64,000 nucleotides of DNA from Rhizobium sp. R711. GTDB lineage: Bacteria; Pseudomonadota; Alphaproteobacteria; Rhizobiales; Rhizobiaceae. This document shows positions 1-9,688 of this stretch, one piece after another (position 1 is the first letter of the stretch; each line of letters starts with the position of its first letter). The notes beneath the pieces are model-generated. The model was not told the DNA's origin and made no database searches. It saw only the letters and a program-made list of their open reading frames with translations. The position numbers and the translations under genes were made by a program. The stretch lies in NCBI RefSeq assembly GCF_002211365.1, contig NZ_LOKZ01000007.1:1-64000 (forward strand). Direction: 5' to 3'.

Positions 1-300
1 CTCTCTCGGTGCCGATCGTCCGCCTCGCAGACTCCAGGACACCATCCTCGATGACATTTACCGCTCTTTTGATCATGGCACTGGGTTAGCGGTTTTCACC
101 GGCCGAGTCCATTGGCTGCTCCTCACCGATCTGGTCGATCGAGTTGACTCTAGGTCAGAACCTCAGGTTGGCTGCGGCCTAACGACATCGTGTGAGCCGG
201 CACCGAAACGTCACTAAGAATAGCCGGCGAGGCGGGCGAAAAATCTTAGACCTTCGAAGAAGGGTGTCCATTTGCTGACATCCTACGAAAGCAGGCAAGG
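1..300. other. Left-edge stretch, no assignable gene
   Basis: The plus strand is open from base 2 to a TAA at 215-217, and on the minus strand an ATG at 76 could start a gene running off the left edge. Neither has a clear ribosome-binding site or recognisable sequence within the few dozen codons visible. The stretch lies just downstream of the leftmost glycosyltransferase, so the polysaccharide cluster may continue to the left. Confidence 0.3.
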
Positions 301-2097
301 CTATCGGGATCCTTGTGCCCATGGAAGAGCAACCCGCGGAGGAAAGGCTAGCCGACAATCTGTGGCGTTATTGGAAAGGTTGGGGCTGTAGAAGGGATCC
401 TCGGCGATTTTTGTACCCCATCGTTCCAAGATAGTTGCCTTGTCGAGTTCCAGTCTAGCTCGCCGGGTGCCGACATCGTCCCGGCCGCGCGAAGCGGATT
501 CTAGATGATATAGATGCGCGTACGGAGTATATATAACCCTGAACCCGTTGCTGCGCACGCGCAAGCAGAAATCTACGTCGTTATATGCAACGGGGAAGCG
601 TTGCTCATCCAATCCCCCGAGACGCTGATAAACGTCGCGCCGAGTGATGAGGCACGCTGCTGTAACACATGTAACATCCTGCGCTAGCGTTACCCGGCCA
701 TGATAGCCCGCTTGTCCGGCAGGCAGGCCCTTATGAATGTGGGAGGCCACACCGCCGATTCCGAGCACGACACCCGCATGCTGCACCGTATCGTTGCCAT
801 AGTGTAATAGCGCTCCGACTGCACCTACGTCCGCGCGCACTGCATGGCTTGCCATCTCGCGAAGCCAGGTAGGCTCCTTGACCGCGAGATCGTTATTGAT
901 GAGACCGAACAATGCGCCAGTCGAGGCTGCCGCGCCCAAATTGTTGAGCCGTGAGAAGTTGAATGGACCGTCATCGCGCAGCACTCTCACGCGAGGATCT
1001 CCTACGAGGCTCTCGAGGTAGGCAAGGGTTTCGGCTTCACTACTACCATTGTCAACAATGAGGATTTCAAGATCGGGCCAGTCGGTCCGATGACGAAGAC
1101 CCTCGATGCAATTTGAGAGCAATTGTGGACGGTCGCGCGTTGGCACGCAAAGCGATATGCGGGGCGCTGGGTTCGGGGTCGGCCAGACGACACGGCGCCA
1201 ACCGCCTTCGGTGCTGCAGTTGCTACGGATTTCAAGACCGTACTTACGCGCAAGGGGCGAGGCTTGAACAGCGTCGGCAAAAGTAATGGGCTCCGATCGA
1301 GGTGCATCGGCCCTTCGATGATAGAGCACCAACGGAAGATGCTGGATCGAAGCCTCAGCCTGCGCGGCAAGCCACAACCAGATAGCATATACTGCGTCCG
1401 TCAACGAGGATGTATCCGCGTCCTGCAAACGGGCGGAAAGAATGGTCTCACGGTTTAGGGCGCAGGATCTCAGGGTATAGGCTTGCGCCAGCACTTGGTC
1501 AGGGCTCCAGGCACCTTTAAACCACGGATCGGAGCGTTGGCCAATCGAATCGATTCGGTCCTCGTCGGAGTAAATTGCCTTGGTGTCAGGCCTTTCCGAA
1601 AATCCGAGCACGAAAGCCGTCAGTGCCGCCGGCGATAACTGATCACCGGCGGCAATTGGCACGATATACATGCCCGAGGCGGCATCCAGCAATTCCTCAA
1701 AGGCTACCCTGTCGGCGCGCCTAGTTGAAAAGACTTGGTATCGTATTCCGCCTTTTTTCGCCTGGAATTGGGCAGGTGGATTAACGACGAGCGCTTCCCA
1801 CCGATCATACGTTTGTTCCCCGATGGAACGTAGGCTCAACTCAATTTGCTCGGGGCTTGCGTTGTTCCCGTCGATCAACACTGACATCAGTGGGTACTCG
1901 ACAAGTTTCTGCTGCAGCTCAATAAGGCGGCGGCGCTCGGGGCGGCCAATTGTCGCGTAGCGGCTTACCCAGTTAGCGTATGTCAACTTTCCACTGGTCG
2001 CCGCCCGGACCGGAATGTCGGCGCTCCCGCGAAGTCGCGCGCGCAGAGCCGTCAAAAGGCGCCGCGGCAGACTTAGCATGCCGTTAATCTCCATCAT
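301..2097 (-). CDS. Family 2 glycosyltransferase, polysaccharide biosynthesis
   Basis: A 598-residue protein likely to transfer a sugar from a nucleotide donor to the growing O-antigen in the cytoplasm. The C-terminal half (about 310-560) is a typical GT2 domain: it opens with RISLCVPTRDRP, has the IVDNGSS nucleotide-binding strand, an NNDLAV metal-site region in place of DxD, and AYNDVDFCLR as the catalytic-base region. Residues about 68-290 resemble a second, degenerate GT2 fold, as in other large O-antigen transferases. The start is placed at ATG 2097 because it overlaps the stop of the upstream gene (ATGATG over TGA); the open frame extends further upstream but only inside that gene. Donor and linkage cannot be read from sequence. 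Confidence 0.85.
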   Translation of the reverse strand: MMEINGMLSLPRRLLTALRARLRGSADIPVRAATSGKLTYANWVSRYATIGRPERRRLIELQQKLVEYPLMSVLIDGNNASPEQIELSLRSIGEQTYDRWEALVVNPPAQFQAKKGGIRYQVFSTRRADRVAFEELLDAASGMYIVPIAAGDQLSPAALTAFVLGFSERPDTKAIYSDEDRIDSIGQRSDPWFKGAWSPDQVLAQAYTLRSCALNRETILSARLQDADTSSLTDAVYAIWLWLAAQAEASIQHLPLVLYHRRADAPRSEPITFADAVQASPLARKYGLEIRSNCSTEGGWRRVVWPTPNPAPRISLCVPTRDRPQLLSNCIEGLRHRTDWPDLEILIVDNGSSEAETLAYLESLVGDPRVRVLRDDGPFNFSRLNNLGAAASTGALFGLINNDLAVKEPTWLREMASHAVRADVGAVGALLHYGNDTVQHAGVVLGIGGVASHIHKGLPAGQAGYHGRVTLAQDVTCVTAACLITRRDVYQRLGGLDEQRFPVAYNDVDFCLRVRSNGFRVIYTPYAHLYHLESASRGRDDVGTRRARLELDKATILERWGTKIAEDPFYSPNLSNNATDCRLAFPPRVALPWAQGSR

Positions 2098-4160
2098 ACC
2101 TTTTGCCCTGACCGTTTCCCTGTGCCGATGCGGCGCGCATCCGCAGCAATTCGGTCGAGGATTCGGCCAACGGCATCGCCCTCGATCACATGTCGCATAC
2201 GAAACTCTTCCAGACGGGACTGCAGGTCGGTTGATGCAACACTTACCCCGTCGATGAAATTCAACCAGGTGCAAGCGTCGGTCAGAATTGGCAACGGTTC
2301 GTAGATTGGCAAAGCGATACCATAGCCAGCAACGGCTACAGGACAAATCGCACGGGCGGCATCAAGGGCTACCGTAGAAGGCGTTGTAATCACTGCGTCC
2401 ACAGAGCCGATAATCGCGCTAGCCGTGTATGGCTCCCAGGGCGGCACTGTAGGGTCGGCCAATACGATGTTGGCAGGCGCGTGCGCAAGCAGATGGCTAT
2501 TTTTGACCAGGTACCTGCCGGCGTGGTGCGGCTTCAACAAAAATGTCGTCGCTGGACGCGCTGCAGCGACGTCGAGTAGATCTCTTATGAATGCCTCGCG
2601 ATAGGTGTCGGTAAATCGCTCCCAATGCAGGTTCTCAAACACGGCCACGATTGGGCCGATCTTTGGATGAAGGGGCAGCTCCACCGTCGAAGGTTGTGGC
2701 GCCTTCGGCGTTCCGACCGCAAAACAGCGTGCCAGTGTTGTCGGGCTTGCCTCTGAAGGCAGGTTCTCGACCGGTCCCCAGGTCAGGATAGTTGAGGAGG
2801 CCATCTCGATCGGACCGTCGTGATCAGGATAGGGTTCGAAATAGGTGAGCCCCACATTCTCCAGCCCGTGCTGCAGTGTGTAAGTCGGAATGGCGCGATT
2901 GTTGGCCCGGCGCACCACTGCGTGCGGCACGCGATGAGCAGGATGATTGGTTTCACATGCCGTGATTACCGCGCTTATTCTGCTAAGATCGGGCTCAGAG
3001 CCGTCGATAGCGTCTTTCTTTGTAATGACTAGTGGGACCAGTGAGCGTGCTAGTAATTCGCGCGAGACGCGTGGAGAAATTTTGTCGAGCCAGTCTGTAA
3101 TTACGACAGTCAATGCGAAGCGGCTATCTGTCTGCATCCGCTCCACAATTGGCAAGATCACATCGAGATCCTGGATCAGGTCCATCAACACTAGGACCTT
3201 AATACGCGGTGTTCCTTTTAGACTGGTTTCAGCAGCTTTCAGCAGGGCGCGTTTGACAGCTCCGGTCCATTGCCGGGCATTCGTCTCGCCGTCAGTCGGT
3301 GGTGCTACTTCACAGTTAGCAGTGGCAGCGGGCAAGGTTGCGACCCTATGCTGCAATGTTTCTGCTGTCGGGCGTTCGACTTTAGGGGGTAGCCGGGATG
3401 GTTCCGCTAGGGTTAACCGAAGTCGTGCAGCGAGACGTCTTACCAAGGCGCGAGGTACGCGTGTCAGCCACCAGGAAAGCGGAATCGAGCGTGCCATATT
3501 GAGCGTTCGCCATGGGGCTGCGAGAGGACTTCGCAGCGACAACCAGCGCCGTGACAGAGATGAAACGCGGCCACGAACGCGGGCACCCCATAGATCGCCG
3601 CGGAAGGCGTTTACAAGCCGGGCTGTGTCGATGATCTCCTCCGGTGGATCACCGAGAACCAGCACTTGCACGTCAGCAGGCAAAAAGCCTGCGAGTTCTT
3701 GAGACGTAGCGTGTGATCTCGTAGTTGCGATGGTTGCAAGTGCCATGCAATTGCGAGCGATCACTGAAAGTGCTGCCAGCCGGCTCTGACTACCGTGTCG
3801 TACGGTCTCGGGAAGGTCGACGTCGACAACAAGGGCTAAGCCGAGCTCGACCGCTGAGTCGCAGCAATCTAGATCGTCGGCGCATGTCGGATCGAATATG
3901 ACGAGTGCATCATAGCGCTTCAACCGTGTTCTCGGTGGTGGAACAAAATGAAAGTCTACCTTAAAGCCATCTCCCCGCCAGGCTGAAGCGGCCCAAAGTA
4001 TCCGACGTAATGCAAGCACACTTGCCTTGGGGATATCACGCGCCAAGACAGCAATCCGCATTTGCCGAGACGGAGCTTTCGCCGACGTTTCTGTGAACCC
4101 GACACTTTCGTTACTTTCGGCCACATGGATACTCCCGGTGGTGGCGGCCCCGCTTACCAT
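2094..4160 (-). CDS. Large GT-B-like polysaccharide biosynthesis protein
   Basis: A protein of about 688 residues without a family I can name firmly. The C-terminal half reads like a GT-B or CDP-glycerol-transferase-type fold: a Rossmann start (IKVLVLMDLIQDLD), a mid-domain TLQHGLENVG, FLLKPHH, and a late ITTPSTVALDAA followed by a conserved-looking proline/glycine segment. The N-terminal third (RIAVLARDIPKASVLALRR) looks like another Rossmann half. The start is set at ATG 4160, 23 bases after the upstream acetyltransferase stop; the open frame extends into that gene. The 3' end overlaps the GT2 gene, so the two are probably translationally coupled. Role in O-antigen assembly is inferred from position. 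Confidence 0.6.
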   Translation of the reverse strand: MVSGAATTGSIHVAESNESVGFTETSAKAPSRQMRIAVLARDIPKASVLALRRILWAASAWRGDGFKVDFHFVPPPRTRLKRYDALVIFDPTCADDLDCCDSAVELGLALVVDVDLPETVRHGSQSRLAALSVIARNCMALATIATTRSHATSQELAGFLPADVQVLVLGDPPEEIIDTARLVNAFRGDLWGARVRGRVSSLSRRWLSLRSPLAAPWRTLNMARSIPLSWWLTRVPRALVRRLAARLRLTLAEPSRLPPKVERPTAETLQHRVATLPAATANCEVAPPTDGETNARQWTGAVKRALLKAAETSLKGTPRIKVLVLMDLIQDLDVILPIVERMQTDSRFALTVVITDWLDKISPRVSRELLARSLVPLVITKKDAIDGSEPDLSRISAVITACETNHPAHRVPHAVVRRANNRAIPTYTLQHGLENVGLTYFEPYPDHDGPIEMASSTILTWGPVENLPSEASPTTLARCFAVGTPKAPQPSTVELPLHPKIGPIVAVFENLHWERFTDTYREAFIRDLLDVAAARPATTFLLKPHHAGRYLVKNSHLLAHAPANIVLADPTVPPWEPYTASAIIGSVDAVITTPSTVALDAARAICPVAVAGYGIALPIYEPLPILTDACTWLNFIDGVSVASTDLQSRLEEFRMRHVIEGDAVGRILDRIAADARRIGTGKRSGQKV

Positions 4161-4182
4161 TGATTTTGCGCCTGCTAACTCG

Positions 4183-4680
4183 TTAAGTCGAAGACCGCTT
4201 CGTGCCACGTTCGCCGAGCTTGCGAGCGGGAACGCCGGCGAAGATGGTCCGCTCAGGCACGTCCTGCGTGACAACAGACCCGGCCCCGATAACCGCCCCA
4301 GTCCCTATAGTCACACCGTCGAGAATTCGAGCTCCAGCACCGATCCAAACATCATCGCCGATCGTGACGCCGAGTTTGGTTAACCCCTGATTTGTAATTG
4401 GGGTGTCGGGGTCGTCGAAAACATGGTTTGCCGGAATTATGACGGTATGCGTGGCTATACGCACATAGTTTCCAATTCGAAGACCACCATGACCATATAA
4501 TACGCAGAACGGATTGACGCTGCAGAACTCGCCGATCTCAATATGACCTCCGTAGGCGAGTAGCATTGCGAAGGAGGCGATTGTGGTCTTACGTCCTATT
4601 GCGATCCTGCCGCCACCCGCATCAATGACAGCGCGCTCATCGATGAGAGCAGTTGGATCAATGATCTGGTTTTGCGACAT
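4183..4680 (-). CDS. Hexapeptide-repeat acyltransferase (WbbJ/Maa type)
   Basis: A 165-residue left-handed beta-helix acetyltransferase, likely adding O-acetyl groups to a sugar or glycan from acetyl-CoA. Imperfect hexapeptide turns run through the protein (for example IAIGRKTTIASFAML, IEIGEFCSVNPFCVL, VTIGDDVWIGAGARI, VTIGTGAVIGAGSVV), and it ends with the family tail FAGVPARKLG. The loop carrying ANHVFDD supplies the likely catalytic histidine. ATG 4680 is preceded by an AGGA site. It lies 9 bases after the methyltransferase stop and belongs to the same minus-strand operon. O-antigens of rhizobia are commonly acetylated, which fits. Confidence 0.85.
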   Translation of the reverse strand: MSQNQIIDPTALIDERAVIDAGGGRIAIGRKTTIASFAMLLAYGGHIEIGEFCSVNPFCVLYGHGGLRIGNYVRIATHTVIIPANHVFDDPDTPITNQGLTKLGVTIGDDVWIGAGARILDGVTIGTGAVIGAGSVVTQDVPERTIFAGVPARKLGERGTKRSST

Positions 4681-4689
4681 GCCGTCCTG

Positions 4690-5445
4690 CTATAGCTTCT
4701 CAATGTAGCATTTAGTGTGGTTAGTGCCGTCTGGTCCGAACCGTAAGTGCAGGAGAGTTTCCGGTTTATCCTCTAAGAATTTGTCGATGGCATTTTTGGC
4801 CATCGGAAAATCGTGAGAATGATAGTCGTCAAAGAAAATAATGCCGCCAGAGTTCATCTTAGGGTAGAAATATTCTAGGCACTCAATATGCGGTGCGTAG
4901 AGGTCGCAGTCGATGTTGACGAAATCGTAACGGGTTTCCTGAAGCCTCGGCAGAGTGTCGACAAAAAAACCTCGGATCAACTTAGCATCGCGCGCAAAAC
5001 CGGCAGATTTGACGAGTTCACTAACAGCCTCGAAGGACGTATCGTCAAAAAGCACTTTTTTTCGGTATGGTGCGTTTTCAGGTGCCACCTCGAGGTCCTC
5101 TTCGACCAGCGCTGGCAGGCCTGCGAAGCTATCGAGTCCAATGAACTTGACTGGTACGCGCAGATCCCGCGCGACCCGAAGACATGCCACTAGCGAATGC
5201 CCACGGTAGATACCGCATTCCGCAGCTTGCATTGGTCTCCGAACGCCAATGGATCGAGCCAGGGTTGGCAGGATGCCAAAACGTGAGCGATTGTCCCAGG
5301 CCAACGCCGCCTTCTCGAATACCTGAAGCAGAGGGACTTTCTCAGCATAGTACAGGTCATAGGGGCGATTGTGAGGAAGTTCTTGCCGAACACTGTATAC
5401 CAGAGGTCGCTTTTGTTTTGGCTCCGCAGCTGTTGTCGTTGTCAT
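4690..5445 (-). CDS. TylF/MycF-type sugar O-methyltransferase
   Basis: A 251-residue class I SAM-dependent methyltransferase of the macrocin O-methyltransferase (TylF/MycF) family. Diagnostic segments are AECGIYRGHSLVACLR (SAM loop), FIGLDSFAGLP, NIDCDLYAPHIECLEYF and GGIIFFDDYHSHDFPMAKNAID, the last two carrying the acidic residues that bind the metal in this family. The ATG overlaps the stop of wzt (ATGA at 5445-5442) and has GGAGGT upstream. Next to an ABC O-antigen exporter, the likely role is methylation of an O-antigen sugar, either within the chain or at its terminus; which one is not decidable here. Confidence 0.85.
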   Translation of the reverse strand: MTTTTAAEPKQKRPLVYSVRQELPHNRPYDLYYAEKVPLLQVFEKAALAWDNRSRFGILPTLARSIGVRRPMQAAECGIYRGHSLVACLRVARDLRVPVKFIGLDSFAGLPALVEEDLEVAPENAPYRKKVLFDDTSFEAVSELVKSAGFARDAKLIRGFFVDTLPRLQETRYDFVNIDCDLYAPHIECLEYFYPKMNSGGIIFFDDYHSHDFPMAKNAIDKFLEDKPETLLHLRFGPDGTNHTKCYIEKL

Positions 5446-6671
5446 GAAATTGCTACCTCCGCAGCTGGGTCATTGTGTGATGTGCTGGGCGTAGTCAGCT
5501 TTACGCTAAGATCAACTAGCCCCGCGTTCGTTCCTTTGCTAACTACATCGAAGCGAGCGATGTTGTGGTGGGTGCCGAGGGTCAGCGTTACGTCGCCCAC
5601 CCGCTCCGCCACGCGGGCGCTGATAAAATACGCTCCAGCAAGCAGGATATTCTTGAACTCGAGTTCCAGCGAAGTTCGTTCGCCGGACGACATTGTTTTG
5701 AGTTCGGTCGTGTCACGCTCGCTGTCGTAGCTGCAAATCGTTATCCCTTCCTGGTTGCGTATGCCGAAGCTAACAACAGGATCTGAAACAGCAGCCTCCG
5801 CAACCAGATCGCAGGTCAAGATACCGCGTTTACCGTCGCCGCCGACTACCTCGTTGAACCGAACATTTTCAAGCCGGAGCTTCGGCGCGATAAGGTCGGA
5901 GCCGCCGTTGGGCAGCGGCTTCTTCCCGGCTGCGAGGTTTTCGCGGATGTCCTTATAGACATTGAGACCCTCCAGCGGCGGCCCATCAAACACCTTCCGT
6001 CCTTTCTCGATAACAATCGTGCGCGTGCAGAAGTTAGCGACCAGGTTAGGGCTGTGGCTCACGAGGAGGAATGTCTGGCCGTTGCGCTGCATCTGCTGGA
6101 TGCGTTCGTAACACCTAACACGGAAGTTGGCGTCACCGACGGCTAACGTCTCGTCGATAATGATGACGTCGGCGTTTACGTGAATAGCACAGGCAAAGCC
6201 GAGGCGTGCCATCATGCCCGATGAATACGTCCTGAGTGGCATGTCGAAATAATCATCTAGCTCAGCAAAGGCTGCTATGGCACCCATGCGTGCGGTAGTC
6301 TCCGCGCTGCTGAGGCCCATCAGGCTGCAAAACAGCTCGGCATTCTGGCGACCAGTGAATTGTGGATTGAAGCCGGCTCCAACGGCGAGCAGAACGGCGA
6401 TGGTACCGTAGCGGGTGATGGTACTACCGGGTGATGGCTCGATAACGTTGCCGAGAATACCAAGGAGCGTCGTCTTGCCGGCACCGTTGCGGCCCATAAT
6501 GCCAAGCGTTTCACCCCGCCGAACCTCAATCTCAATGTTTTCCAACACGACATGGTGCGGTTTATCAGGTGTCCAGCCAAACACTGCTTCGAAAAAGCGT
6601 TCGCGCGGCGACAGCGACATTGAGTATGATTTGGAGACACCGCGGGCCTCCAGAAGCAGATCAGACGACAT
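5442..6671 (-). CDS. wzt: O-antigen ABC transporter ATPase with glycan-binding C-terminus
   Basis: The ATP-binding subunit of a Wzm/Wzt exporter that moves finished polysaccharide across the inner membrane. Walker A is GRNGAGKTTLLG, the signature is YSSGMMARLGFA, and Walker B is VIIIDETLAVGD. After about residue 245 comes an extra domain (DLIAPKLRLENVRF through LEFKNILLAGAYFIS) typical of Wzt proteins that recognise a modified chain end, where export is coupled to chain termination. The start ATG at 6671 follows two in-frame TTG codons and overlaps the end of wzm by 11 bases. Length (about 409) is normal for the long form. Confidence 0.92.
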   Translation of the reverse strand: MSSDLLLEARGVSKSYSMSLSPRERFFEAVFGWTPDKPHHVVLENIEIEVRRGETLGIMGRNGAGKTTLLGILGNVIEPSPGSTITRYGTIAVLLAVGAGFNPQFTGRQNAELFCSLMGLSSAETTARMGAIAAFAELDDYFDMPLRTYSSGMMARLGFACAIHVNADVIIIDETLAVGDANFRVRCYERIQQMQRNGQTFLLVSHSPNLVANFCTRTIVIEKGRKVFDGPPLEGLNVYKDIRENLAAGKKPLPNGGSDLIAPKLRLENVRFNEVVGGDGKRGILTCDLVAEAAVSDPVVSFGIRNQEGITICSYDSERDTTELKTMSSGERTSLELEFKNILLAGAYFISARVAERVGDVTLTLGTHHNIARFDVVSKGTNAGLVDLSVKLTTPSTSHNDPAAEVAIS

Positions 6672-7461
6672 CAACAATCGGTCCCTTCAGCCTCGAATAT
6701 AGCCAAAATCCTGCCCCGAGAAGTGCCAGGGAAGAAATGAGGGTCACAGCATAAGACAACGGCGATGGCGCCAACCCGAAAACGAAGGAATTGCGTACTG
6801 CCTCGACCAGGACAGTCAGCGGATTAGCCCACAGATAACTAGCGAAGCGTTCGGGTACAGTACTCAGAGGGTAGGTAAGCGGAGACGTGTAGAACAACAC
6901 TCGCAAGAGAATACGCCAGAGTTCGTCGAGATCTTTGAAAAACGGACCGAGCAACGACAGAAACAGTGAAATCGAGACGGAGGCGATCATCACCAAAAGG
7001 AGTGCCTGCGGAATCGCAATCAGTGACTTCAACGAAAGAAGACCGGCGATCAAAGCCATCGCAGCTAGCACCAAGAAATTCACCGCAGAGCTGACTGCAA
7101 CTCGCATCAACGTCGCAAGCCAAAGCACCCAAATGGGCACTGCTGCCCTTCTTACATATTCCCTCTTTTGTCGGAAAGTCGACAGTGAGGCCATGATCAC
7201 GTCAGTAAGGAGCAGATACGTTGCCAGACCAGCAAATAGCGGCACGAGATAGGGGACCTCTGCTCCCGTTACCGGATTCAGCCACTTGAGACGCAGAAAG
7301 TATGCGAAAACAAGCCAATATATACCCGCGAAGCTCACGGGCGTGATGATAAGCCAAAAAGGGCCGCCGATGGAATTGCCATAACGGGCCGCAATATCGC
7401 GAAATGCGAGATCCCACGCCAATCGGGCGTTGCGCGCTATCCCGCCAAATGTTTGTCTCAT
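6661..7461 (-). CDS. wzm: O-antigen ABC transporter permease
   Basis: A 266-residue ABC-2 type membrane permease, partner of the downstream ATPase. It has about six hydrophobic segments, an amphipathic N-terminus (LAWDLAFRDIAARYGNSIGG) and the family's PFFKDLDELWRILLRVLFYTSPLTYP stretch between the third and last helices (broken here for reading: PFFKDLDELWR, then YTSPLTYP). The ATG overlaps the stop of the small upstream gene (ATGA, 7461-7458) and its own 3' end overlaps wzt, so all three are probably translated together. Confidence 0.92.
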   Translation of the reverse strand: MRQTFGGIARNARLAWDLAFRDIAARYGNSIGGPFWLIITPVSFAGIYWLVFAYFLRLKWLNPVTGAEVPYLVPLFAGLATYLLLTDVIMASLSTFRQKREYVRRAAVPIWVLWLATLMRVAVSSAVNFLVLAAMALIAGLLSLKSLIAIPQALLLVMIASVSISLFLSLLGPFFKDLDELWRILLRVLFYTSPLTYPLSTVPERFASYLWANPLTVLVEAVRNSFVFGLAPSPLSYAVTLISSLALLGAGFWLYSRLKGPIVDVV

Positions 7462-7838
7462 TGCTCAGACGACCTTGCGAGCGCAGCTGTACGGATACCC
7501 TCGAAGCAGCCGATTTCGAATTCGGTGAGATCACACAGCGGGATGCGCCGATCCAGCTCAATGATGCGGGAGTCCGGCATTGCCTGCGCCAAATTGCGTG
7601 TGGTTGCAGACTGAGTAACGCCAAACTGGCGTCCCTTCCGATCTAGCAAAAAAGCCGCCCAAGGCAGCCACCTGTTCAATGGCTCGAGTTCGTCGTCCGG
7701 AAGATTGTCAACGCCGGGCAGCTCAACTTCACCCAATGCATGCGCAGCTGCATGAGCGCTCGAGTCGGCTGACGCCCCGCTGGTGTGATCCGCAGAACTA
7801 CCGCTAAAAGAACTCGAAATCTTCTTCAAGACATCCAT
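7458..7838 (-). CDS. Unknown protein translationally coupled to wzm
   Basis: A 126-residue protein I do not recognise. The first 35 residues are Ser/Ala/His-rich and probably disordered; the rest (PLNRWLPWAAFLLDRKGRQFG, then DSRIIELDRRIPLCDLTEFEIGCFEG) looks folded. There is an AAGGA site upstream of ATG 7838 and the gene overlaps wzm by 4 bases, so it is very likely real and is the first gene of the wzm-wzt-methyltransferase operon. It could be a trimmed N-terminal region of a larger polysaccharide enzyme, or a small accessory protein of the exporter. No transmembrane segment is visible. Confidence 0.7.
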   Translation of the reverse strand: MDVLKKISSSFSGSSADHTSGASADSSAHAAAHALGEVELPGVDNLPDDELEPLNRWLPWAAFLLDRKGRQFGVTQSATTRNLAQAMPDSRIIELDRRIPLCDLTEFEIGCFEGIRTAALARSSEQ

Positions 7839-8212
7839 TTCCGTTTTCCTTCAAACGCTCTGTATCTCATGAGACCCCGTTACTCAAGTCAGGATCAGGC
7901 TAGTGCCGCGGTTCAGTTGGGTATCGATATCGGTGACTTTTGTTCTGGCTTCGGACGTTGGCACCGGGCGCAAGCTTGCAACACGCTCGTTCAGGAAGTC
8001 ATGCGAATAGACCCGTTCGAACCGGACACCGCAGGATTCAATATTTTGCCCTCGTCTGCAGAAGAGTGGGAAGCAGGGTATCTTCCAGCTGCGACCAAAG
8101 TTCGACTCAATAGAGCGCTGACATCCGAGCAAAGGATCATGTCTTGGCTAATATAGGGCGAAGCAAGGAGAACGAATCCCACACCACACGCCCTATTTGT
8201 CCAAAACGAAAG
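7839..8212. other. Intergenic region upstream of the wzm-wzt operon
   Basis: About 370 bases with no supported gene. It lies between the 3' end of a glycosyltransferase gene and the first gene of the exporter operon, both on the minus strand, so it should hold the promoter of that operon. Short open frames on both strands lack ribosome-binding sites and recognisable sequence. Confidence 0.4.
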
Positions 8213-9466
8213 TCAATCTGGCTTCAGGACAGTGGCTTGATTTTCGGACGCAGAATGACTTTTAGAGACAACCTCGGCGCGCTCAGGGGAAAGTCCGGCG
8301 AGCTTAAGAACATGCGACAACTGAGTCGCCATATGACCTAACCCATGTTGCTGTATCAGGCGTTCGCGCGCAGCTGCAAGCGTTCGCTCAGCCAGTGCAC
8401 GGTTAGCGAGCACCTGCGGCAGCGCCTCAGCCCACTTCGTATCGCAAACCCGCACCGCCGCGCCGTTCTGGCTGCAATCGTGATAAATGGGATGGTCCGA
8501 GACGATAGTCGGGACGCCCGCAGCTGTATATTCGACCCATTTTGTATCGGTCTTGGCCTCGTTGAACCGGCCAGGCCTGAGCGGTGCAAGTCCCCAATCC
8601 CAGCGCATCGCAGCAAGCTGGCTCAGAAAGCCATCGTAATCGCTGACCGCCGGCACGTGCTCAACGCGTGGGCCAAACCCTCCCAGCTCTGGTGGCGGTC
8701 GCAACGAGCCGAACACGGTGAAATGCACATCGGGGTTGGCTGTAAGGCCAGCGATGATTCCGGGTAAAGCAAGCTGGAGATCGGCAGCATGACTTGAGGA
8801 AGCCATATAACCAAAGCGAGGTTGGCTCGGAGCGACCAAGCGGTTATAAGGGATTGGATCACTTGCGCTGGCAATTTCTCCGGCGAACACGCTGCCAGCG
8901 AGCTGAGTGTGCTCGCGCAGTTGGTGGGCGAGCCGCGCCGTTGAAAGGTAAACTGCGTCTGCGCCTTTGAGCAGCGCTCGAATTGCCTGCTGGCGTGCCG
9001 GTGCACCATATTTTTTGACCTTATCGATGCCTGCCTCCGGCGGAACCTCAAACAGGTTATCGTCGATATGATAGACGAGTGGTGTGTTCTTGCTAGCGGA
9101 CATTTGCAAAAGTGTCTCGGCAAGTATCCCGCCATAGCGGCTGACAAATACCATATGTGGCGCGGCCTGCTGCCAGGCGTCAACGAAAAGCTGTTGTGCC
9201 GAACGGCCCGATGTGACGGCCAGACGCTCGTCTTCTTCCGTCAAGATTAGCATCCGCATTTCGCCAGCTGCTATTGCCGCATGGGCAGGACGAAGAAGGT
9301 TGATCTGAAGGGTTGCCCCAGCAGCATCCGCGATTACCAGAAGCCGAAGTTTTGCCTTTTCGGGATCCGCTGGTCCAAGCAAACGTCCAACCGGTGCGGA
9401 GGATCGTTGGCGCAACTTGGCCATCGAGATCAGCCGAGTATACGAAGCCTCTATCCAACGCGCCAT
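8213..9466 (-). CDS. GT-B glycosyltransferase (family 1/4-like)
   Basis: A 417-residue protein with the two-Rossmann GT-B layout. The N-terminal domain includes LRLLVIADAAGATLQINLLRP, FVSRYGGILAE and VYHIDDNLFEVP; the C-terminal domain starts near FGYMASSSHAADLQ and contains FNEAKTDTKWVEYTAAGVPTIVSD, whose E/K/K pattern matches the nucleotide-sugar-binding region of family 4 enzymes. ATG 9466 is the first in-frame start. It is followed by a 370-base spacer before the exporter operon and preceded by about 220 bases without a gene. Likely adds one O-antigen sugar; donor unknown. Confidence 0.8.
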   Translation of the reverse strand: MARWIEASYTRLISMAKLRQRSSAPVGRLLGPADPEKAKLRLLVIADAAGATLQINLLRPAHAAIAAGEMRMLILTEEDERLAVTSGRSAQQLFVDAWQQAAPHMVFVSRYGGILAETLLQMSASKNTPLVYHIDDNLFEVPPEAGIDKVKKYGAPARQQAIRALLKGADAVYLSTARLAHQLREHTQLAGSVFAGEIASASDPIPYNRLVAPSQPRFGYMASSSHAADLQLALPGIIAGLTANPDVHFTVFGSLRPPPELGGFGPRVEHVPAVSDYDGFLSQLAAMRWDWGLAPLRPGRFNEAKTDTKWVEYTAAGVPTIVSDHPIYHDCSQNGAAVRVCDTKWAEALPQVLANRALAERTLAAARERLIQQHGLGHMATQLSHVLKLAGLSPERAEVVSKSHSASENQATVLKPD

Positions 9467-9688
9467 GACTAGGTGCCCTTACCGCTCAGGTTATCAGTAG
9501 CTGCGCGCCATAGCCCTGGTGCGCCAATCGAAGAGCTTGTGCCGGGCGGCCAACGATTGCAAAAGATCTGATAGCGCAGACTAGAAGCCATGTAGTTCCT
9601 TTGCTCGTAGTTGCGAGAAACAACCGTCTGATGAGTGGCTCGGCAGCAGCTGGGCAAGGCGACAACCGCTGGACGAGGGGCGCAATTC

